Assembly: GCA_028751875.1 (NCBI GenBank) | Contig: CM054135.1 | Location: forward strand, 3,870,448-3,934,447 | Origin: Rapana venosa | Lineage: Eukaryota; Mollusca; Gastropoda; Neogastropoda; Muricidae | Length of the DNA stretch: 64,000 nt | Direction of reading: 5' to 3' | Part shown: positions 10,650-22,289 of the stretch, in pieces | Layout of the letters: the number at the start of each line of letters is the position of its first letter | How positions within the stretch are numbered: position 1 is the first letter of the stretch | The notes under the pieces: model-generated | What the model was told of the DNA's origin: nothing | Databases searched by the model: none | What the model saw: only the letters and a program-made list of their open reading frames with translations | Made by a program: the position numbers and the translations under genes

Positions 10650-11900
10650 TACGGGAGAGACAGTAACCATTTGGAAATTCATGAGTCATTGGGAAACAGC
10701 TGTCTCCTTTCTCAAAGTAATATAGGGCTCCTCCATCACAAACAGCTGGAGGCTGAAAAGAAAGCTGCACTGGTATAGGGGAATTTTAACAGGCACATGA
10801 CATTATCATTTCAAACCAAAGCATAATTGTATTAGTGGATCAGTAATACTGAATTAATGTTATCTGCCAAACAGAACTGGATATCACCCTGACCTCTGAT
10901 GTGTCACATATTGGGTGGGGTTGTGCAAGCAAACAGACCAGATCTGGTGGAGAATGACTTCCTGGAGAAAGAAATTTTCATATATTATACTATCTTCAAC
11001 TAAAATTTGCATTATATTGATTAAAGTGTTTTTGTACAGAGCTTTGTAGGAAGCATGTTTGCATTATGATTAATAATGCAATTGCTGTAGCATGTATTAA
11101 CCATAAAAAATATGGGAACGAGCCATAGTGACTCATGCAATTTGATGGTACAAAAATATGCAATGGTACTAGCTACAGTGCTATTAACTCTGCATGCAAT
11201 GCTCTTTCTCAATATTTACCCTTATGGAATAAATACATTCAGTAGACTAGTGAAAGGAATGTTTGAAAGCAGGCCCTCTTTGCGGAAATATAGTGACACT
11301 TGTGGTGTAGAAGTTGTACTCAAAGATTACGATTGTTTGACCCCATTAGCGTAGCTGGCTCTGAAAGAACTGAAATTAAAAACTTGCATGATGCTGGTGT
11401 TAGTCACTGGGCAGAGGGGGCAGCATTGTTGTTGTTTTTTGAAAACAAGAAATGTGAAATGGAATGACAGTTGGTGTTTATGTTGAACTTTTCCAGTAAA
11501 CTTATAACAAGAAGGCCAAGTATTCACACAGAACCACTGGACACATTAGAAATTTCTCAGAGAATGGACATCCTTGCCCAGTCAACCACCTGAATCATAA
11601 CATGCTCGTAACAACATATTTCAGAGGTAGTTATCAACAGCAGTTTGTAATTGACACAAAACTGCATGGCCCCATTGGTAGGCAGACTTTCACATGCTGG
11701 ATAAAAGAAGAGCTTACCCTGTCCCTATTGAAACTGTAAACTATACCCTGCACTCAGCTAGAGCTGCAAGATGCAAAAAAGCTGGGGCTTTGTACAGTTT
11801 TGTCAGCTGCTGGTTATAGCAATGAGCAAACATTTAAAACATTCTACGAAAGAGAAAGCAACCCAAGTTTTAGTCAGAAAGCATTAGATGGTTTTTAAAG
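10650..11900 (+). mobile_element. DIRS-like retroelement relic 1 (RT end, RNase H, tyrosine recombinase)
   Basis: Plus-strand relic of a DIRS-type retroelement, which integrates with a tyrosine recombinase instead of an integrase. Decayed frames encode the RT end, an RNase H region ('LTSDVSHIGWGCASK'-like at about 10885-10930, then 'CIMINNAIAVACIN' near 11060-11105) and the start of the recombinase (11230-11330). The recombinase core follows, with the catalytic-Arg block 'VTGQRGQ' (about 11390-11420) and 'HSARAARCKKAG' (about 11750-11790), which matches the H-x-x-R box. Many stops break it. Element ends (inverted or split direct repeats) were not found. Confidence 0.75.
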
Positions 11901-12476
11901 AAATGATCTGCATGTTGAAATGAATGTGAGGGGGAAAGGTGCATTATGTATGCGTTACAATTTGAAATAAATAGCATTGTACATAGTGTATATGAAGGGG
12001 TAGTTATTTATTATCACAATGATAGGCCACTTTCCTTGCTCTGCTTAAAACTCAACGTAACTTGCTGCCTAGAGAGTAAGAGGTGAGTGATAATTAGGAA
12101 AATTAAACTAAACTCATGCAAGGAAGCTGCAGTTTAATTGAAATTATTATGAGCCTATTGAGAAGAAATGAAGATGCTACTTTCCCTCCCTCATGTTGCC
12201 CCTAGTGATAATCAATTGAGCTGACCTTCCCTGTAAGTCGTATATCTATTGACCACATGGCTCTGAAGATCGACTGTTATCTGTGCATGCCAATACTCGA
12301 ATGTAGCATCCTTCTTTTCTCATTAAGCTCTTGATAATTTCAATTAAACTATAACATTTTTTGCATAAGTCTTGTGAACTTTTCTAATCGATATTGTTAT
12401 TTTATCTATTTGTCAGCCAACCAAACTTATTCATTGAATGTCTGTTTTACCTTTGTTACTTATGTGCTACAAACAG
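11901..12476 (+). other. Receptor intron sequence upstream of the exon, with 3' splice site
   Basis: No coding motif seen. The stretch ends in a pyrimidine-rich tract (tctgttttacctttgttac) and the acceptor ...acaaacag at 12476. Upstream receptor exons are not recognisable between here and position 1, so this intron extends beyond the window's left edge. Confidence 0.6.
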
Positions 12477-13496
12477 GATAATAACACCAGTCCATGGTTT
12501 CGACAACAGTGGGAAGACCGTTTCAACTGTTCTTTTGACGAAGGCACTTGCAGTAGTAGCAGGAATCTCCCTAAAACTTATCCAGTCATACACTTGGAAT
12601 ATGTTGCTGACGCAGTTCTCATGATTGCTAATGCCACATCCCGAGTGCTGAGGAGTGAGAACTGTAGGGGCCTGACAGGATCTGCTGCTAGAAAATGTGT
12701 GACAGGACCAAGACTTTTACGTGAACTGAAAGCTACCCATCAGGAAGGGTACAGTGGCAGACTGGAGCTAAATCCTCAAGGTGACCGCTATGGGCACTAT
12801 TCCATTCAGCAGTTGACACTTGCTCCTACTGGTAATAATGTTCTAGACCTGGTTTACGAGTACACTGACCGTGGGCTGGAAAAGATACAAAATGTGACCT
12901 GGACAAATGGCGAAACGCCACAGTCCTACTGTAGCAAACCGTGTGCTCCTCACCACGCCAGAATTGCCGGGAAAGTGTCTTGCTGCTGGAAGTGTAAGCG
13001 TTGTGAAGACAATCAGTATCTTGTGGATGGTGGCAGAATGTGTAAAAAATGTCTCAAGCTCACATGGCCCGATCCCAACACTAACTACAGCACCTGCTAT
13101 CGCATCAAACCAATCACCATCAGAAATACCCATGGGGAGGGAGCCACGGTGATCATCCTGGCACTGATAGGATTTATTGTCAGTGCTGATGTTGTCCTGT
13201 ACTTTTTCATCCATCGTACCCATCCTATCATTGCTAATGGCAGATCGCTGTCTTTCTTCATGCTTCTGGCCACAACAACCGGTTACCTAACCATCATCTT
13301 CTTCTACATCACGCCTTCACAGAACCTGTGTAGGATTACCTTCCTGTTCTTTAGCACATCCCTTGCTGCAATATATGGGGCTTTGTTTGTGCGGGCCATC
13401 GACGTTTTCCGCTGGTATATAAGAAAAACATCATCGAATGAACACTCAAAAACCAGAATCCACTTCATGTTGGCTGTCCTTATTGCTTTATTGCAG
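12477..13496 (+). CDS. Class C GPCR (metabotropic-glutamate-receptor-like), internal exon
   Basis: A 1,020-bp exon of 340 codons, phase 0 at both ends, bounded by AG at 12475-12476 and GT at 13497-13498 (cag|gtaagc). Residues 1-140 are the end of the extracellular Venus-flytrap ligand domain. They begin 'NNTSPWFRQQW', like the 'NPWF..FW' segment of mGluRs, with N-glycosylation sequons at residues 2, 3, 18, 52, 139 and 203. Residues 152-207 hold exactly nine cysteines (C152, 156, 169, 170, 173, 176, 189, 192, 207), the NCD3G domain that links ligand binding to the membrane domain. TM1 is about 223-245, TM2 258-278, TM3 285-308 with Cys285 placed for the TM3-ECL2 disulfide, and TM4 starts at about 327. 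The agonist pocket lies mostly in missing upstream exons, so the ligand is unknown. Glutamate is only the family default. The frame is intact with no stop. Confidence 0.93.
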
Positions 13497-13556
13497 GTAA
13501 GCAGAACATTCTATTTTATACATTTTATATAGTATGATAGACTTGTTTTATGTAGA

Positions 13557-13680
13557 AGAGCAAAAGAAAGAAAGAAAAGAAGAAGAAAAACAATCAAAGA
13601 AGTAATTAATAGAGTTGGAGGTATGAGAAAGAAGATGAGTCATACAGACAGACAGATTGACTGATGGAGGCCACAGTTGA
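13557..13680. repeat. A/G-rich low-complexity stretch
   Basis: Imperfect AAAG/AAG runs at 13560-13600, then a short (CAGA)n run near 13645. Confidence 0.8.
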
Positions 13681-13769
13681 AATGTGTTCTATATGGGTTT
13701 CAATACATATTTGTCAATAGAAATTCTATATATTATTATGATAAGTTATAAAAAAAAATTCTTTTTTTG

Positions 13770-14577
13770 TTGCTGCCTCATCTTCTGTGACATCCCCATC
13801 ATGCTGCTCCCACCCCGCTCATTTCAATTCCCCAGCTACAGCCATATCCAGATTCCTTATGTCGCATCCTCAGGGTCAGAAGTCCACAGGGAGCCCATCA
13901 ATATTAAGCTGCCTTGGGACCGCCAGCCATAGGGGCTGCTTGGTCCCTTTGATGGTGCAAAGTAGTGCCTGATCTGAGCTAAACGCAGGACACCACCTAC
14001 TAAGCCCCTTCTAACGACTCGCTCAGTCATGGAGCCAGACTTGTTGAGTTGCTCAACCAAGGTGACAACAACCACAACATCCCTCAAATGACCGTCCCCC
14101 ATGAACCTCTAACCCCAAAGTCTTTGACACAAACTTACCACAGGCAGGGAAGGGTATGGTCACCATGAGGCCATAGCAATTGGGACCACCCAATCAGAGG
14201 CAATTTTTTGTTGCATAATGATCAATGATATTGAGGATGACGTAATGCTGCTGCTGTGGAAGTGTACATGCTTTGAGACAAATTGACAGGGTTGTACTCT
14301 ACGCTTACGATCATAATATATCACGGCGTCAACAGGGCCGGAGAGATACAGCCACCTGCAGTGTTGGTCAGGTAATTTGAGCATAGCTCTCAAATTCGCA
14401 TCCACAAAGTGGATGAAGCTCGACTGTGTGGTCCCTATCTCCTATTGAGCCCATTGCACACTCTGTATAAGAGCCGGCCGGAGTTCACAAAATTCCATTA
14501 ACACTTATGGAATTCAAACCTGCGACCTTCCAGTCCAAAGTCCAAGGCGCTAATCACTGCACCATGGGGCTGGTTTG
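13770..14577 (-). mobile_element. Long tRNA-derived SINE, copy 1
   Basis: One of three copies (others 27795-28535 and 29095-29856) of a repeat about 750-800 bp long. On the minus strand it begins with a tRNA-like head (near 14570) whose A box here reads like 'TGGTGCAGTGATTAGCGCC'. A phrase cgaccttccagtcc (+ strand) follows, next to the degraded B box. The body contains the shared segments 'ctcagggtcagaagtccaca' and 'ggacaccacctacta'. The 3' end is near 13770 (tcttctgtgacatcc on +). RNA polymerase III transcription and LINE-assisted copying are the family norm. The length is unusual for a SINE. Confidence 0.7.
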
Positions 14578-14579
14578 TA

Positions 14580-14942
14580 AGTGACTCTTAAACAACACAC
14601 AACATGATCACAGTGCAATAACAGATTTTAACAAATATCTTTAGACGTAGTTTACGTCATTAACCTATGCCTTTTATGGAGTCTTTTCAAGAACAAATTT
14701 GTTATGAGCAAAGGTTTTACATACTTTGGACTAATCTGTCAAAATATCTCTTTATTCAACTTGTTTTATAAACATCTGTGGTTCATGTCTGTTTCTATTT
14801 TGTTCACAATGACATGTGTAGTTTTTACCTAACAAACTAATAAAGTATAAAAATATATAGAATATACGGTCAGTGCTTCTAATTCTCCTTTTTTATTAAA
14901 CAAATCCAAGCATAGCTCATGGTTATGTTAAATACAGAACAG
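14580..14942. other. Unassigned intronic stretch
   Basis: AT-rich, with no recognised motif on either strand. Confidence 0.5.
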
Positions 14943-14944
14943 AG

Positions 14945-15059
14945 GTGGATCGGTGGTCTAGAGGTAACGCGCCTGTCTAGAAACCGAAAAGTCCGGGTCG
15001 GAAGTAAGCGGTGGTTTGAAACCCGTTTGGGCCCGAAACTTTCCCCCTAATCATTAGAC

Positions 15060-15060
<1 letters not shown>
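14945..15060 (+). mobile_element. tRNA-derived SINE head, truncated
   Basis: The plus strand reads ggatcggtggtctagaggta then acgcgcctgtctagaaa, matching the head of the complete SINE at 59636-60118 (minus strand). It continues through the B-box region (gtggtttgaaacccgtt) to 'attagaccatg', where it runs straight into a (TG)n array. Compared with the complete copy, about 350 bp of body and tail are missing. Confidence 0.75.
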
Positions 15061-15104
<44 letters not shown>

Positions 15105-15127
15105 AGCGAGCGTGCGTGCGTGCGTGC

Positions 15128-15164
<37 letters not shown>

Positions 15165-15260
15165 GAGAGTAATGGTATTAATCTGTAATTCAAAGGCCAA
15201 CAAAGAGAGAGACAAAGACACACACAGGCACATGTACATACAAACAACACACACACACCC

Positions 15261-15313
<53 letters not shown>

Positions 15314-15376
15314 TGCAAGCACGCACGCACAACGTAACACAACACAACGTACGCACAACGTAACACAACACAACAC

Positions 15377-15454
<78 letters not shown>

Positions 15455-15462
15455 TTTGCAAA
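15061..15462. repeat. Compound (TG)n/(GA)n/(CA)n microsatellite cluster
   Basis: (TG)n at 15061-15102, GCGT and TG units to 15140, (GA)n at about 15141-15165, (CA)n at 15245-15312, then 'acgcacaacgtaacacaaca' repeated, and (CA)n to about 15451. The change from TG-rich to CA-rich on one strand gives two arms that could pair. Confidence 0.95.
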
Positions 15463-15720
15463 CATCATCAGGTTAATCACATATCTTCAAAGAATCTTAC
15501 TGATGTCTTTGATTTCTAGGAGAAGAAATTAGCAAGAAACACAAAAGAGTGAATACCACAATCGTGTGTGGAAATTTTGTTTTTGGTCAATCTTAAATCG
15601 ATATCAACAATTGCATTTACCATTTATGAAGAAGACATGTGTGTGTGTGTGTGAATGCTCCACCTGTATGCACGCACGCATACATGTAGACAGACAGAAA
15701 CATCTACAAACACACTCAGT

Positions 15721-15783
<63 letters not shown>

Positions 15784-16149
15784 TAACCAGGAAATGGGAG
15801 CAAATCAGGTAAATCAGATGACTAAAAGGTTGTTGATGACGGACATGGAAACACGGTGTAAGATGAAGTGTACTTCTCTGTCAGCACTTGGGTCTGGTCT
15901 CTTAGCACCAAGGCCACACACAGGTGTAGCTGTCCTTTCTGTCAGGAACTTCATGTCCACTTTTCTTGCCTCTGAGTGTAATCCGACGAAATTTGAAAGA
16001 AAAAAGGGTTTCTGTTTCGGACAGAATTCAGAATTAGGGATCAGGGTTTTCTACTCCTTGCTTTTTGACATTGATGAGCTCATTCTAGAGTGTTGTTGTG
16101 GTGTTTTTTTTATCGTTTTATTGTTTGTTTTTTTTAATTTCTTTATTGT
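15463..16149. other. Unassigned stretch with a (CA)30 array
   Basis: Pure (CA)n at 15722-15781 and a short (TG)n at 15638-15651. An open frame spans 15566-16159 on +, but it runs through the repeat and shows no recognisable domain, so I do not call a gene. Confidence 0.6.
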
Positions 16150-16259
16150 GTACTTTTAGGTAAGATTATCTCATTTTTTCTAGAGGCCGTTGCAGTGATA
16201 GTAATTATAGATTACGATATTTCATTTGGATACTAACATATTAAATGGATTGGCAGTGA

Positions 16260-17470
16260 TGATTTTGTTTTTTTGGCCAAGCTAATGTACATTTTTCCAA
16301 TTAATATAACTTTATTGACAAATTTCAGTGTGCCTCCACGTATATATCGATTTTGTATTCCAAGTAGTACGTCAGGTAGTGAGATTTTGATTCACATTCC
16401 CAAGACTGAGTGGATGTAACTTTCCGTTTTACGCCAGAAAGCATTTACTGGTCTACATTTATAAAAGAAAAGTTCAATGAAATCAATTTCGTTTCTATAT
16501 ATAGAGCAATCATTGTCATCTTCTACATTCATCTTGTGTAACAGAATATTGGTTGGATAAATGTTGTGCATTGTTTTCCATTGCAGTTCTTTTAATCGAA
16601 CTTCCTTGGTGGCCAGGTGGGGAGTTGACCATTCCTGGTCAATAATCTGAAAGTCGAGCTATCTTTGCCAAAATCCAATGGCACAGGGCTTTACTTTGTC
16701 TGTTGTTTTCATTTTGTTGCGTAAGAGCTGTAAAATAATCTTTGGTTTATGCAGTAGTTACTGGCTTCACTAACTTTGTTATTGCAATGAGTTTGATTAT
16801 TCTGTTGGCTGATCCAGTCTCTCCATTGTTTTGGAATGGCATTAATGAGCGCGTTAAATTCAAATGCCGTGTTGGCCGGATTATGATTTACTTTGCCTTG
16901 AACTTCTTCTAAAATAAGTATTCTGCTTTCGTTCTCATGTATCAAAACTTGAATTTTTTCTATTCCTTTGTTTTTCCAGGAGGGAAAGAATAAGATCTGA
17001 GTTTTATATGTAATCAATCTATTGTGCCAAAGAGGATGGTTTCTGAAGTTATCAATGTTTATTTCTTCCATTGTACATAGCTTTTTAATGTCTAGGTAAG
17101 TGAATAAGGCTTTGCTCCAGAACTCACTGTTAATACTTTTACTGGCTTTTAGTTCTGCTGACCGACTATTTACTTCAAATATGTTATTTACATTTGCTAT
17201 AGACTGAAAATACCACTTTGGATAAAAGTCTAGTTATCATTACCTGATTGGTAAAGCTTGTCAATCCACTAAAGGTAAAAACGCACTTGTAGTTCAGTTA
17301 CATTTACCATTTTTAGTCCACCTTCACTATAATCACTTTCCATAACTTAAAAAAAAATCTTTTCGAATGCTTTCTTGTTGGAAAGTTTTCTCTACCAAAT
17401 AAAATTGTATAGTATTACATCTATTTTTGAAAGTATCTTTTCCAGGAGTCCAGTGGATTGCATCATGAAG
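16260..17470 (-). pseudogene. LINE D ORF2 C-terminal region
   Basis: The 120-codon frame at 16709-17071 reads 'NHPLWHNRLITYKTQILFF' and 'ALINAIPKQWRDW', the conserved post-RT region of L1/Tx1-type ORF2. Decayed continuation to 16260 includes Cys-containing phrases such as 'KELQWKTMHNIYPTN' in other frames. Confidence 0.7.
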
Positions 17471-17487
17471 ACTAACTGACTTATCAG

Positions 17488-18029
17488 CAAAATCTGAGTT
17501 AGCTGTCAGAACCAGGATTACGAGTGCTTGGAAGAAATGGAAAGAATTGGCAAGTCTGTTTGGAAATCAGAAAATCCCACTGGAGAGACGCTGCCTGATA
17601 TATAAGGCCTGCACCAGACCTGTTCTCTTGTATGGCTCGGAGACGTGGGTTTTCACAAAAACCGTCGAGCGTTCGTTGAAGAGCTGTGAAAACCAAATGC
17701 TACGCTACATGACAAAGATCAAATGGGAAGACAGGATCACGAATGAAGAACTATGGAGAATGTGCAAAGTTGATGATCTGAAGTTTGTAGCTAGTACCAA
17801 TAGACTGCGCTGGTTTGGGCATGTTCAACGGAAAGCAGATCACCACATCATAAAAAGAGCAATGAACTTCGTAGTGGATGGAAAGAGACCAAAAGGAGGA
17901 CCTAGCAAAACCTGGGCTGCCTGCATTGCAGTTGATCTTAGAGAAAGGGGCATAAATAAGGAGGAAGTTCAAAACAGAGAGAGATGGAGAAGGTTCATCA
18001 ATGTCAAACCTCCCTTGGGAGAAACATGA
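17488..18029 (+). pseudogene. LINE C-terminal fragment (RTE/Rex-like connection region)
   Basis: An open frame of about 180 codons without an internal stop, encoding 'LLYGSETWVFTKTVERSL', 'RWFGHVQRKADHHIIKRA' and 'KGGPSKTWAACI'. These correspond to the post-RT region of retrotransposon ORF2 ('LLYGSETW...RWFGHV.R'). It ends at a TGA just before the A/G-rich tail. The intact frame suggests a fairly young insertion. Clade uncertain. Confidence 0.8.
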
Positions 18030-18114
18030 CAAAAAAGGAAGAACAAGAAGAACAAGAACAAGAAGAAGAAGAAAAAGAAGAAGAAGAACAAGAACAAGAA
18101 GAAGAAAAAGAACT
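17488..18114 (+). mobile_element. 5'-truncated LINE nested in LINE D
   Basis: Plus-strand insertion of about 630 bp, with an (AAG/AAC)n-rich 3' tail at 18030-18110. It interrupts LINE D, which lies on the opposite strand. It is flanked by the near-perfect 14-bp direct repeat aactgactTatcag (17474-17487) and aactgactGatcag (18111-18124), a credible target-site duplication. Confidence 0.85.
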
Positions 18115-18129
18115 GACTGATCAGAAGAC

Positions 18130-19500
18130 TTTAAACTAAAACAATTTTGCCATGTATGGTAATATCTCTCCTATTCCACACCTTTATAAGAGTTTGAATT
18201 TTCTCTAGTCTCCCTGTCCAGTTATCTTCGATATTTTGGGCTCGCACATAGTTTTTGAAAAATACACCCAGAATCTTAATCTTTTCTGTGAGGACATATG
18301 GTCTTCATTTTGTGTGTTTTCCAATTTTCATTGCTTTAGTTTTCTGTACATTTAGTGAAAGACCACTGAACTTGAAAAATCAGTGATTATGGTTGTTGCG
18401 TGCATTATGTCATCCTTATTGTGCAGGAAAAGTGTTGTGTCATATGCCAATTGCTTTATCTTTGAAGTTTAATCCCACATATATTGCTGTTTTTTATCTT
18501 TATTGCAAGCAATTTAACAGATAGTACAAAATCTAGGGGTAAAATTGGTCAGCCTTGTCTTATCCCACAGGATACTGGAAAGGGCTGTGAAATCCAACCC
18601 CCATGATTTATGTTACTGAATGTATTATTTGACAGAGTGGTACCCATTTTCTAAACTGTTCACCAAAACCAAAGCCTTTAAATGTGTTTAAAATGAAGTT
18701 TCTGGAAATAGAGTCGAAGGCTTTAGAATAGTCTAGTGCCAAAAGATACCCAGCTTTGCTTGTGTGATTTAGATATTCAATGACGTCATCTATTGTTCTG
18801 ATTATTGTTGCTGTTTCGTCCTTTTAAGTAGCCCACATGGTCTTGGTTGATTAGTTTGGTATTACTTTACTAAGTCTTAATACTAATGTTTTTGCTAATA
18901 TCTTATAATCTGTGTTAGAAAGTGTGATTGGACTCTAATTGTTTCATTGATCACTGGCAATTCTTTTCCTTTCTGTAACAAAATAAATATTCCTTGTCTC
19001 CGTGTGTATGACATTTCTTCTGTTTGTAATAACTCATTAAAAGAGGGTTTTACCAGTGCTTTGATTTTATCCAAAATACTTTCATAAACTCCACTGTTAG
19101 TCCATCACTACTGGGAGATTTACCATTACACATTTTTTAAAAGCAGTGCTAGCTGCTTCTTCCAAATAATACCATGGCGAAGAGCTGATTCTTCATCACC
19201 AAATTTAGGGACTTCCACATCTTTAAGGAAGTCACAGACAATTTCTTCTATATTTTCGGTGCTGGTCGTTTGATTGTATAAATCACTATACTATTTAACT
19301 TGTTCTTCAATAATTTTCATTTGCTTACTTATGAATTCATTTTTTCCATTAAGTATTCTGGTCATTATTTTTCTTTGCCCTTGTTTGTTCTAGATTTAGA
19401 AAGTATTTCTTTTTTTTTTTTCACCATCCTCTATCCATCTTTCACGAGCTCTTATCTATGCACCTCTAGCTTTTTCAACAGACAATATTTCTAACTGTTG
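18130..19500 (-). pseudogene. LINE D reverse transcriptase, fragmented
   Basis: In minus-strand order: a finger region near 19000-19130, motif A 'LALDYSKAFDSIS' (about 18700-18745), 'CGIRQG*PI' (about 18545-18575) and 'QLAYDTTLFL' (about 18425-18460). In the last, the catalytic A-x-D-D box has lost residues, so the active site is gone. Stops are frequent. Confidence 0.7.
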
Positions 19501-19969
19501 TTTCACATTAAGCAGATCCTTTTGCAGTTCAGTGTTACCTGGATCTATTATCAATGCCTGGTCTATTGTTTTCAATCAACTCTGTAGGCCGAGTGTTTTG
19601 CTTTTCGTTTCGTATGCTTTAAATTTTCCAAACTCCATACAAAATTCCTTTATTCGAATCTTACATAGTTCCCATTTTTCTAGAGAGCTCTCTGTTTGCA
19701 TCATTTTATCACGTTCACTAGTTTATTCCTTCAACATGTCATTCATACCATGCACAAAATTTGTATCTTTCAAGTAAGAATTGTTAAAGTGCCAATACCC
19801 TGGACCTTGTTTAAAGTGAGAATTATGTACTTTGGTTATGATTGATTTGTGGTCTGTATTTGGAACCGTTATGATTTCACAACTGCAGCAGCATTCCAAT
19901 GCCTCATTGTTAACAAAACAGTAATCTATTCTACGTGCTCTGAAAGGTTGAAATCTTCACTAGATTTAT

Positions 19970-20590
19970 TCTTTTTCAGTATTGTGATAAAGAAGATGTC
20001 AGACTACTTTGTGTCAACAAGTTTGAAAAGCTTTCTACCTCTTTTTTGGAATGTTGATTACCATACAAAACATCAAGGTCACTGTTCAATGTGCAGTTGA
20101 AATCTCCAATAATAATAAATTTATTTTCTGCATTATATTTACTAAAGACGATATGCATGTGAGTAAAGAAAATCACTTTTTCGGAGCTCTCATTAGGTGC
20201 ATACACATTTGGATAGTGAGCTCTAGTTCTTCTGCTGGTAAGAAGATTACCATTATTCTGTATTACTATTATATTCCACCTTTACATCACCTGGAAAGTA
20301 TTTTGAAACTAGAATCATTTCACCTCTGCTGTGTTCAGTCCTTTCTTGGTAGGTTATTTTCCCTCCCCATAGTCTCTCCCACATAGTTACATCTTTACCG
20401 GTTATGTGAGCTTCTTGAATACATTATAATATCACTTTTTCCTTTTTAAAATATTCAAACATTGCTTTTCCTTTAAATTAGTTTTAGCCCTCTAGCATTT
20501 ATGGATAGCACTCTAACTGTATCCATACTCAAAACACCATGTCACAGTCCAAAGAAAACGTAGCCAGGTCTGCCAAATTACAGTCAAGGT
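19970..20590 (-). pseudogene. LINE D endonuclease fragment
   Basis: The frame at 19976-20206 encodes 'MYAPNESSEKVIFF' and 'IIIGDFNCTLNSDLD', the G-D-F-N active-site block of APE-type endonucleases. The rest of the domain upstream (to about 20590) is spread over other frames. Confidence 0.7.
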
Positions 20591-20875
20591 TTTGTTGAAG
20601 GGGGGTTGGAGTCATCCTGTATGATCAGAGACCTCAAAGTACTCAGTCTCATCATCCTCTGTTTCGTAGTCTGTCTGTTCCGGCAACTTCTGTTGTTTCT
20701 CTGTCTGGTACACGGTGGAATCTTCGGATCGGGGTCCTTGTTTTACAGACCCAGAGCCATCCTCCTGTATGGATTTAGCGTTGTTTGCTTCTTTTTCTCT
20801 TGTGGTCTGCTGTGTTCCTTACTGTCCACAATGCCAGTGCTATGTTGAGTCTTCTCTTTCTTTGTGATGCTTTGT

Positions 20876-21699
20876 TTAGATTTTTCTCCACAGTTGATGT
20901 TCATAGTTGCCACTCTGTCTGTTGTCTTTGTGTCTGTTCATGAACAGTCTGTCAACCCATCCTTCCTTCCCACTACCTGCATTCAAGCTGCACACAGGGT
21001 CTACAGCTTTTTGTCCATCACAGTAACACTGTTTGCACTTTATGGGATTTGGACAGTCTTTGCTTCTGTGACCTTTACGCAGGCAGTTACGGCATTCAGC
21101 TTCTTGCTGCTCTTTGTCTAGTTTTTGCTCTTTGTGGTACAAAGTAGCTCTGAATGGGCCAATCTGTACTGATTTCTCCAGGGGTGCACTTGGAACTCCT
21201 ATATTATACAGAAAGCGTCTTCCAGTCTTCCAGTGAGTCAGTTTTCCTCTCTCATCTCTGTCTCGCTCTAAAATTGGTTTTGAGCGAACAGAGACACCTA
21301 GCTGTTTCACAGTTCGAAGCACATCTTCCTCAGAGAATGACAGGGGCACATTGCTGCTGCTGATGAGTTTGGTTGCAGGAGGCTGCTCCTCCCTGTCATC
21401 TGACACACCATCTGACAAATGTCTGACAATATAGGGGTTTTGACTTTTAACACAAATGTGTACTCCCCGAAGAGAGAAACCTTGTAAAAAAAAGTTTCTG
21501 TCTGCTATCATTGTTGCACGGATAAATCCTTCATAAAAATCCAATTTGCTGTGCACCATCAATGTTGTTATGACCACACACTTTTTTCTGCAGCCGCACA
21601 AATTTCAGCAGTTGTAAAGGATTTCTTGTCAAAAGCAGGTAGCTCATTGTTAATCATAAACAGAGGCAAAGTTCTCTCACTTTCTGTTATATAAGCCAT
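20876..21699 (-). pseudogene. LINE D ORF1: gag-like protein with zinc knuckle
   Basis: An ATG at 21699 opens 'MAYITESERTLPLF' and a frame through 'TTAEICAAAEK'. A frameshift near 21590-21600 moves the reading to the 241-residue frame that ends at 20876. That frame contains 'CRNCLRKGHRSKDC', a CX2CX4HX4C zinc knuckle near residues 172-185, followed by a second Cys pair 'CKQC'. A zinc-knuckle ORF1 is typical of Tx1-type L1 relatives and binds the element RNA. Confidence 0.75.
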
Positions 21700-21900
21700 A
21701 GTCTACCACCACGATACTCGTACTCTTAAGTATTAACAGGTTAAAGAAATCGAGGTAAAAAAGGAGAAAAGGAAAAGGAAAGGAAAAAGAACAATTTATG
21801 ACACTGAAAGAAATAACACCTTCAGCCTGAGGACATGCACGATGGTTAGTACTGAATATCCCCACTATACAAACACAGCAGAATATATAGGAAATGCCTA

Positions 21901-22240
21901 TATACGGAGCAAATCAAAAACACGTCCTACCAACTTCAGCATGAACATCACTGCGTTTATGCCTTGTTAATTCACTGCATCTGTTAGAGTTTGCAAAAAC
22001 AAAAGCATTAATCATTCTTGAAATCAGCGTTCTCTCTTGATAAAGATGTGCTACTGTCTTAATGATATTCAAATTCAAATTCAATTTCAAATTCAAAAAC
22101 TTTATTATCTCAAAGACAGAGAAATTCCGGCGGGTTACTCGCCATACATATTAAAAACTGGATGTTATTCAACAAGTTACAAAACATAAACTTGCTTTCA
22201 TACTTACATAAAATGACAGAAATCTCCTCTTTCACAGTTC
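21901..22240 (-). repeat. Element 3' end with hexamer tail (AAATTC)n
   Basis: At 22067-22098 the + strand reads as AAATTC units, followed by 'aactttattatctcaaagac'. On the minus strand this is a gene-like 3' end running into a (GAATTT)n tail, as for SINEs and LINEs. A similar arrangement with CTCGAA units lies at 40462-40492. No further domain is recognised. Confidence 0.5.
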
Positions 22241-22289
22241 AGATTAAACCCCCACCCCCAAAAAAACCCCAAACTACTGGTGAACATTA

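Larger units (their letters stand above)
16150..21900 (-). mobile_element. LINE D: nearly full-length Tx1/L1-like retrotransposon
   Basis: A minus-strand non-LTR element of about 5.1 kb, excluding a nested insertion (17488-18110). From 5' to 3' it has ORF1 with a CCHC zinc knuckle (20876-21699), an endonuclease (near 19976-20590), the RT (about 18130-19500) and the C-terminal region (16260-17470). Motifs such as 'DYSKAFDSISRNF', a degraded 'CGIRQG*PI' and 'NHPLWHNRLIT' are characteristic of the L1/Tx1 group. All reading frames carry stops or frameshifts. The exact 5' and 3' boundaries are uncertain. Confidence 0.8.

Noticed and set aside
13787..14405. Short frames inside the long SINE copies as possible genes
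   Set aside because: The frames are not conserved among the three copies, and the DNA has Pol III SINE structure.
15047..15480. Long open frames of Cys-Val or His-Thr repeats
   Set aside because: They are translations of (TG)n/(CA)n arrays with no flanking conserved protein. The same applies to frames at 30863-31205, 40596-41126, 43469-43971 and 49270-49557.
20051..20386. Plus-strand frames opposite the LINE D endonuclease
   Set aside because: Antisense shadows of the minus-strand coding remnants, with no recognisable domain.
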